Source: an uncultured bacterium (GTDB lineage Bacteria > Patescibacteriota > Patescibacteriia > Patescibacteriales > UBA12465). From it: 10,249 nt of DNA. This document shows, piece after piece, positions 6,943 through 10,249 of this stretch. Below the pieces are notes generated by a model. The model was not told the origin of the DNA, did not search any database, and worked only from the letters and a program-made list of their open reading frames with translations. Made by a program: the position numbers and the translations under genes. How positions within the stretch are numbered: the first letter of the stretch is position 1; each line of letters opens with the position of its first letter. Where the stretch lies: NCBI GenBank assembly GCA_903904095.1, contig CAIVBF010000058.1:1-10249 (forward strand), read 5' to 3'.

Positions 6943-7815
6943 ATGATAGGATCTTTTATTGTTAATTTAATATTGTCCTGGTTTTTTGCATCGGCGAGCC
7001 ATGCTCCGATTATAAATTCCGACTGGCAACTGATTTCGCTTAAACCGAATTCTAAGGAGATTGTTTTAAACGCGGATAAGGGAGCGGTTCTATCGGTATC
7101 TGATCGTTCTTTATTATTTAAAAAAAATTCGGATAAGGCTCAGCCGATTGCCAGCATTACAAAATTAATGACCGCCTTAGTTTTTCTTGATCATAACCCG
7201 GGCTGGGATGAAGTTTATACAATCCAGCCGAGCGATAATATTTTAGGCGGACATTTAAATTTATTTTTAGGCGAGCAGGTTAAAATTAAAGATATATTTT
7301 ATACGAGCCTTATCGCTTCGGATAACGGCGCCACAATCGCCCTAGTTCATGCGACGGGATTAAGCGAAGAACAATTTGTCGCGGAGATGAACGAGAAAGC
7401 ACGCCGCTTGTCATTATTTAAAACAAAATTTGCCGATCCTATTGGTCTAAGCGACGAGAATGTTTCAACTGCTTCGGAAGTGGCCTGGCTAGCGGATGAA
7501 GCCTTCAGTAAAAAAGAAATTAGCGAAACGACAACAAAAAGCAGTTATGAATTTACTAGTGTTGACGGGAAAGATAAAAAAATTGAATCAACCGATTATT
7601 TGTTATTTGATAGCGCGCCTGGGCCTTGGCAAGTTTTAGGCGGCAAGACTGGATTCACGGATAAGGCGGGTTATTGTTTCGTCGGAAGATTTCGGGATAA
7701 TCAGAATAGAGAATTAATTTCCGTTGTTCTCGGTAGTAACGGGAAGAATGACCGTTTTAAAGAAAGTAAGTCGTTAGTAAACTGGGTCTGGGAAAATTAT
7801 TCTTGGACTAAATAA
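6943..7815 (+). CDS. D-alanyl-D-alanine carboxypeptidase (peptidase S11 family)
   Basis: A penicillin-binding-protein-type serine peptidase that trims the terminal D-Ala from peptidoglycan stem peptides outside the membrane. The three active-site motifs are present and correctly spaced: SxxK as SITK (residues 71-74, Ser71 nucleophile), SxN as SDN (126-128), and KTG (235-237, in GGKTGFTDKAGYC). The N-terminal hydrophobic stretch (residues 2-19), ending near ASASHA, looks like a signal peptide. It could also act as an uncleaved anchor, since the basic residues usual at the N-terminus are lacking. The 290 residues cover the catalytic domain only. The C-terminal beta domain and amphipathic anchor of E. 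coli DacA-type enzymes are absent, which resembles the shorter PbpG/DacF-like forms. It implies that this organism makes or remodels peptidoglycan. It begins 7 bases after scpB. Confidence 0.93.
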   Translation: MIGSFIVNLILSWFFASASHAPIINSDWQLISLKPNSKEIVLNADKGAVLSVSDRSLLFKKNSDKAQPIASITKLMTALVFLDHNPGWDEVYTIQPSDNILGGHLNLFLGEQVKIKDIFYTSLIASDNGATIALVHATGLSEEQFVAEMNEKARRLSLFKTKFADPIGLSDENVSTASEVAWLADEAFSKKEISETTTKSSYEFTSVDGKDKKIESTDYLLFDSAPGPWQVLGGKTGFTDKAGYCFVGRFRDNQNRELISVVLGSNGKNDRFKESKSLVNWVWENYSWTK

Positions 7816-7850
7816 ATATTTAAGAAATTATATTACTATCTAACTTTTTT
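7816..7850 (+). other. A/T-rich spacer before the GtrA-family gene, possible weak promoter
   Basis: At 35 bases this is the longest non-coding gap. It contains TATATT at 7829-7834, which could be a -10 box 16 bases before the ATG. The best upstream -35-like string (TTGGAC, 7803-7808) is 20 bases away, which is too far for a good promoter. A T-run (about 7845-7850) directly precedes the ATG, but there is no hairpin, so it is not an intrinsic terminator. Confidence 0.18.
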
Positions 7851-8348
7851 ATGCCCCTGATAAATAATCTATACTTTAAGTTTCGTAATTTTCTCTCGCA
7901 TAACTTTCCGAAATTGTATTGTTTCTGCGATGCTAGAAAATCAATTGTTAAATTTTTTATTTCTGGCTGTTTAGGCGGAGGGACCGACTTAGTTCTTTTA
8001 TTTATCTTCCACAGTTTATTTAAATTCGGCGTTGTTGTTTCTAGTAGTTTAGCCTTTATCTTGTCTTTCGCGACGATATTTACTCTGCAGAAGATGTGGA
8101 CTTTCCGCAACCAGCATCATGATAAAACATTTAATCAGTTAATCATGTATTTCATTAACGTCCTTATCTGCTTATCGGCCAATGGTTTTATGATGCATTA
8201 CTTAGTTAATGGAATTGATATCTGGTATATGCTTTCACAGGTGATTGTTAACTGTTTACTGGGCATCTTTAATTTTATTGTTTATAAGTATATTATTTTT
8301 AGAAAAGTAAATTATGAAACTGATTGTCAGGAGAAACCAATTAGCTGA
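7851..8348 (+). CDS. GtrA-family membrane protein
   Basis: A 165-residue protein with about four membrane helices (roughly residues 31-57, 60-80, 95-118 and 122-145). It matches the GtrA/DPMS-like family: KFFISGCLGGGTDLVLLFIF opens the first helix, ILSFATIFTLQKMWTFRN follows the second, and a final helix ends in NFIVYKYIIFRK. Family members are thought to help move or position lipid-linked sugars across the membrane during surface glycan or teichoic-acid decoration, often beside glycosyltransferases. None is visible here, so the substrate is open. About 28 basic and polar residues precede the first helix and are probably cytoplasmic. It ends in TGA (8346-8348), the only TGA stop in the window, and its last 35 bases overlap the next gene in another frame. 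Confidence 0.87.
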   Translation: MPLINNLYFKFRNFLSHNFPKLYCFCDARKSIVKFFISGCLGGGTDLVLLFIFHSLFKFGVVVSSSLAFILSFATIFTLQKMWTFRNQHHDKTFNQLIMYFINVLICLSANGFMMHYLVNGIDIWYMLSQVIVNCLLGIFNFIVYKYIIFRKVNYETDCQEKPIS

Positions 8349-8643
8349 AAATCCGGAGATGTGGCTAAGAAGCGCCGGGTATGTTATGATAAATGATCGC
8401 CTAAGCGGCCAGCTTAGTTATGCTCGTCGTTTTTCCCGAGATTTTTATCCCCGTTTCCATCTTTATTTTACCGTTGAAAAAGATAGTAAAGGCCAGGAAT
8501 TTATAATTTTTAACCTGCATCTTGATCAGAAACAGCCGGGCTACGAAGGCCAAAACCGCCATAACGCCGAATACGACGGGGAATTAGTTGAGGCGGAGTT
8601 AAAACGTTTAAAAACTTTAGTATTACCAGATTTTTTTAATTAA
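8314..8643 (+). CDS. Conserved uncharacterised small protein (CPR-type)
   Basis: A soluble 109-residue protein of unknown function. It has no signal peptide, membrane helix or catalytic motif that I can assign. It is rich in Arg and aromatic residues: MKLIVRRNQLAENPE, then RRFSRDFYPRFHLYFT, then IFNLHLDQKQPGYEG, and finally NAEYDGELVEAELKRLK. From memory, the RFHLY...FNLHLDQKQ...YEG...EYDGE pattern recurs in proteins of similar length in CPR genomes, which supports it as a real gene; I could not search. Its ATG lies inside the 3' end of the GtrA gene (35-base overlap), suggesting translational coupling. A later ATG at 8359 would avoid the overlap but would lose the MKLI-RR-QL start that I believe is conserved. 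It stops 4 bases before dnaG. Confidence 0.85.
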   Translation: MKLIVRRNQLAENPEMWLRSAGYVMINDRLSGQLSYARRFSRDFYPRFHLYFTVEKDSKGQEFIIFNLHLDQKQPGYEGQNRHNAEYDGELVEAELKRLKTLVLPDFFN

Positions 8644-8647
8644 ACAC

Positions 8648-10249
8648 ATGTCACAAGCCGAAGACATAAAAATAAAGCTTGATATCGTTGAAGTAATTCG
8701 GGAATATATTCCGGTTAAAGCGGTAGGCGCAAACTTTCAAGCGATTTGCCCGTTTCATAACGAGAAGTCGCCGTCTTTTGTTATTTCGCCGGATAAGCAA
8801 ATTTGGCATTGTTTCGGTTGTGGCCGAGGCGGCGATGTTTTTTCATTCGTGATGGAAAAAGAGGGGCTAGGTTTTATGGAAGCGATGCGTTTATTAGCAC
8901 CGAAAGCAGGCGTAACTTTAAAGAATGAAAATCCGGAAGAATATTCAAAACGAAATCGTATTTTAGATATCTTAGAATTAGCCGGAAAATATTACGCCTA
9001 TAATTTAAAAAATTCGGCTAATAAAAACGCGCTTAATTATTTAGATAAAAGAGCCTTAAAAGAAGAGACGATTAATGAATGGCAATTAGGGTATAGTCCG
9101 GACGCTTGGGACTCATTATATAAATTTTTAAAGGCCCGACCGCTATCGGGGCAGAAATTTACTGACGAAGAAATGTTCTTAGCGGGCGTAATAATAAAGA
9201 AGGACCAGTCTCGGAGTCAGGGCGGTTATTATGATCGTTTTCGCGATCGGATAATGTTTCCGATTTGGGACGTTAATAATAATTTAATCGCCTTTACCGC
9301 TCGCGTTAATCCGGAAAAGGAAGCGACCGAAAAGATGGGCAAATATATTAATAGTCCGCAATCGGCCGTTTATGATAAGAGCCGGGTTTTATTTGCTCTA
9401 AATAAGGCAAAAACGGCCATTAGAAAGGCTGATTTAGCGATTGTCGTTGAAGGACAGATGGATGCTATTTCCTGTCATCAGGCGGGCTTTACGAACGTTG
9501 TTGCCTCTTCAGGAACGGCTTTAACGAGAGAGCAAGTAACTCTTCTAAAACGCTTTACGACTAATATTGCCTTGTCGTTTGATATGGACGATGCCGGACA
9601 GATGGCGGCCGACCGGGGGATTAAAGAAGTTTTAGCACAAGAGATGAATTTAAAAATTATTGTTTTGCCTTATGGCAAGGATCCGGACGAATGCTTAAAG
9701 AATAATCCGGCTGATTTTAAAAAAGCAATTGAGGAAGCGAAGCCGATGCTTGAATACTATTTTAATAAGATTAGTGACGGACTTGATTTAAACGAACTTG
9801 ATAATAAGCAGGCGGTTACGAAAAAAATGCTGGCAATGATTTCTTTAGTCTCAAATAATGTTGAACGAGATTTCTGGTTAAAGAAAGTAAGCGCCGACTT
9901 AGAAATCACCGAAAATGTTTTAAGGGAAAATTTAGAAAAAATTTTGCAGGATAATTTGAGTAAAAATACGGGCGTTACTACTGATGGAACAGCTATTAAG
10001 AAAAACGAAAAAAGTTCCGGAGCTAAGGGATTGAATTTAAGCCGCGAAGAAAAGCTTTCCGAATTACTACTATCATTACTCATAAAATTTCCGGATTTTT
10101 TAAGTTATGCGATAAGTAATCTTGAGCCGGATTTATTAGCCGGCGAAGAGAATATTGGGTTTTACAAAAGCCTGATTATCTATTATAATAAAGTAGCTCT
10201 TTTAGAATATTCCGCCTTCCATTCATATCTAGCCGAAATGGGCAATAAC
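8648..10249 (+). CDS. dnaG: DNA primase DnaG, 3' end beyond window
   Basis: Makes RNA primers for replication. Reading from the ATG at 8648 there are 534 codons without a stop up to the last base, so the gene continues past the window. The N-terminal CHC2 zinc-binding domain has Cys34, His37, Cys55 and Cys58 (CPFHNEKSPSF ... WHCFGCGRGGD). The catalytic core contains RFRDRIMFPIWD, and the Toprim domain has VVEGQMD (Glu268) and SFDMDDAG (Asp312 and Asp314, equivalent to the DGD of E. coli). Next come LPYGKDPDE and the helical region. From about residue 440 a polar linker leads into a C-terminal segment (EEKLSELLLSLLIKFPDFL) resembling the start of the helicase-binding domain. The start is 4 bases after the preceding stop (TAAACACATG). 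In many bacteria rpsU precedes dnaG and rpoD follows; here an uncharacterised gene precedes it and what follows is not visible. Confidence 0.97.
   Translation, partial: MSQAEDIKIKLDIVEVIREYIPVKAVGANFQAICPFHNEKSPSFVISPDKQIWHCFGCGRGGDVFSFVMEKEGLGFMEAMRLLAPKAGVTLKNENPEEYSKRNRILDILELAGKYYAYNLKNSANKNALNYLDKRALKEETINEWQLGYSPDAWDSLYKFLKARPLSGQKFTDEEMFLAGVIIKKDQSRSQGGYYDRFRDRIMFPIWDVNNNLIAFTARVNPEKEATEKMGKYINSPQSAVYDKSRVLFALNKAKTAIRKADLAIVVEGQMDAISCHQAGFTNVVASSGTALTREQVTLLKRFTTNIALSFDMDDAGQMAADRGIKEVLAQEMNLKIIVLPYGKDPDECLKNNPADFKKAIEEAKPMLEYYFNKISDGLDLNELDNKQAVTKKMLAMISLVSNNVERDFWLKKVSADLEITENVLRENLEKILQDNLSKNTGVTTDGTAIKKNEKSSGAKGLNLSREEKLSELLLSLLIKFPDFLSYAISNLEPDLLAGEENIGFYKSLIIYYNKVALLEYSAFHSYLAEMGNN

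Noticed and set aside
7820..8110. Minus-strand 96-codon frame over the start of gtrA
   Set aside because: The + strand frame has clear GtrA-family helices; the minus frame shows no known motif.
8346..8348. TGA as a sense codon (recoded genetic code as in some CPR lineages)
   Set aside because: Reading through TGA would run into the overlapping gene and soon meets another TGA. No gene in the window has an in-frame TGA, and glycine and tryptophan use standard codons.
8401..8417. Hairpin CTAAGC-GGCCA-GCTTAG as a terminator or regulatory stem
   Set aside because: A 6-bp stem without a T-tract, inside the coding sequence of the 109-residue protein; most likely chance.
9757..10083. Minus-strand 108-codon frame within dnaG
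   Set aside because: The + strand reads through as DnaG without a stop; the antisense frame is a shadow.

Overview
The window looks like a piece of a Patescibacteria (Candidate Phyla Radiation) chromosome, probably a Parcubacteria-like lineage. The evidence is the AT-rich, very dense coding, the near absence of Shine-Dalgarno sequences, and two proteins of a kind I associate with CPR genomes: a DUF5671-like membrane protein and a 109-residue protein of unknown function. The lineage call is inference. The genetic code appears standard (code 11): every tryptophan I checked is TGG, and the single TGA terminates the GtrA-family gene.

All eleven genes are on the + strand and are packed end to end. 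About 120 of 10,249 bases are non-coding, the largest gaps are 33 and 35 bases, and one gene pair overlaps by 35 bases. No tRNA, rRNA, CRISPR array, insertion sequence, integrase or convincing terminator is visible. There is no gene-free stretch over 300 bases.

Layout: aspartyl-tRNA synthetase (5' end cut by the window edge, 1-1716) and asparaginyl-tRNA synthetase (1733-3124) form a translation pair. They are followed by an inositol-monophosphatase-family phosphatase (3137-3955) and a six-pass membrane protein with a pilin-like C-terminal domain (3958-5037). Next is the condensin-accessory pair scpA (5041-5766) and scpB (6270-6935), separated by a Nudix hydrolase with an atypical Nudix box (5775-6236). 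A D,D-carboxypeptidase of the S11 family (6943-7815) and a GtrA-family membrane protein (7851-8348) are envelope functions. The 109-residue protein (8314-8643) overlaps the end of gtrA and sits 4 bases before dnaG primase (8648 to the window end, 3' end missing).

The genes therefore combine charging of Asp/Asn tRNAs, chromosome organisation (ScpAB with SMC), replication priming (DnaG) and cell-wall work. The tight packing suggests long co-transcribed blocks. I found no clear new defence or mobile system. The most notable points are the His signature in AspRS despite a neighbouring AsnRS, the pilin-like tail on the DUF5671-like protein, the Nudix gene splitting scpA and scpB, the uncharacterised 109-residue protein, and the A/T-only translation-start contexts.
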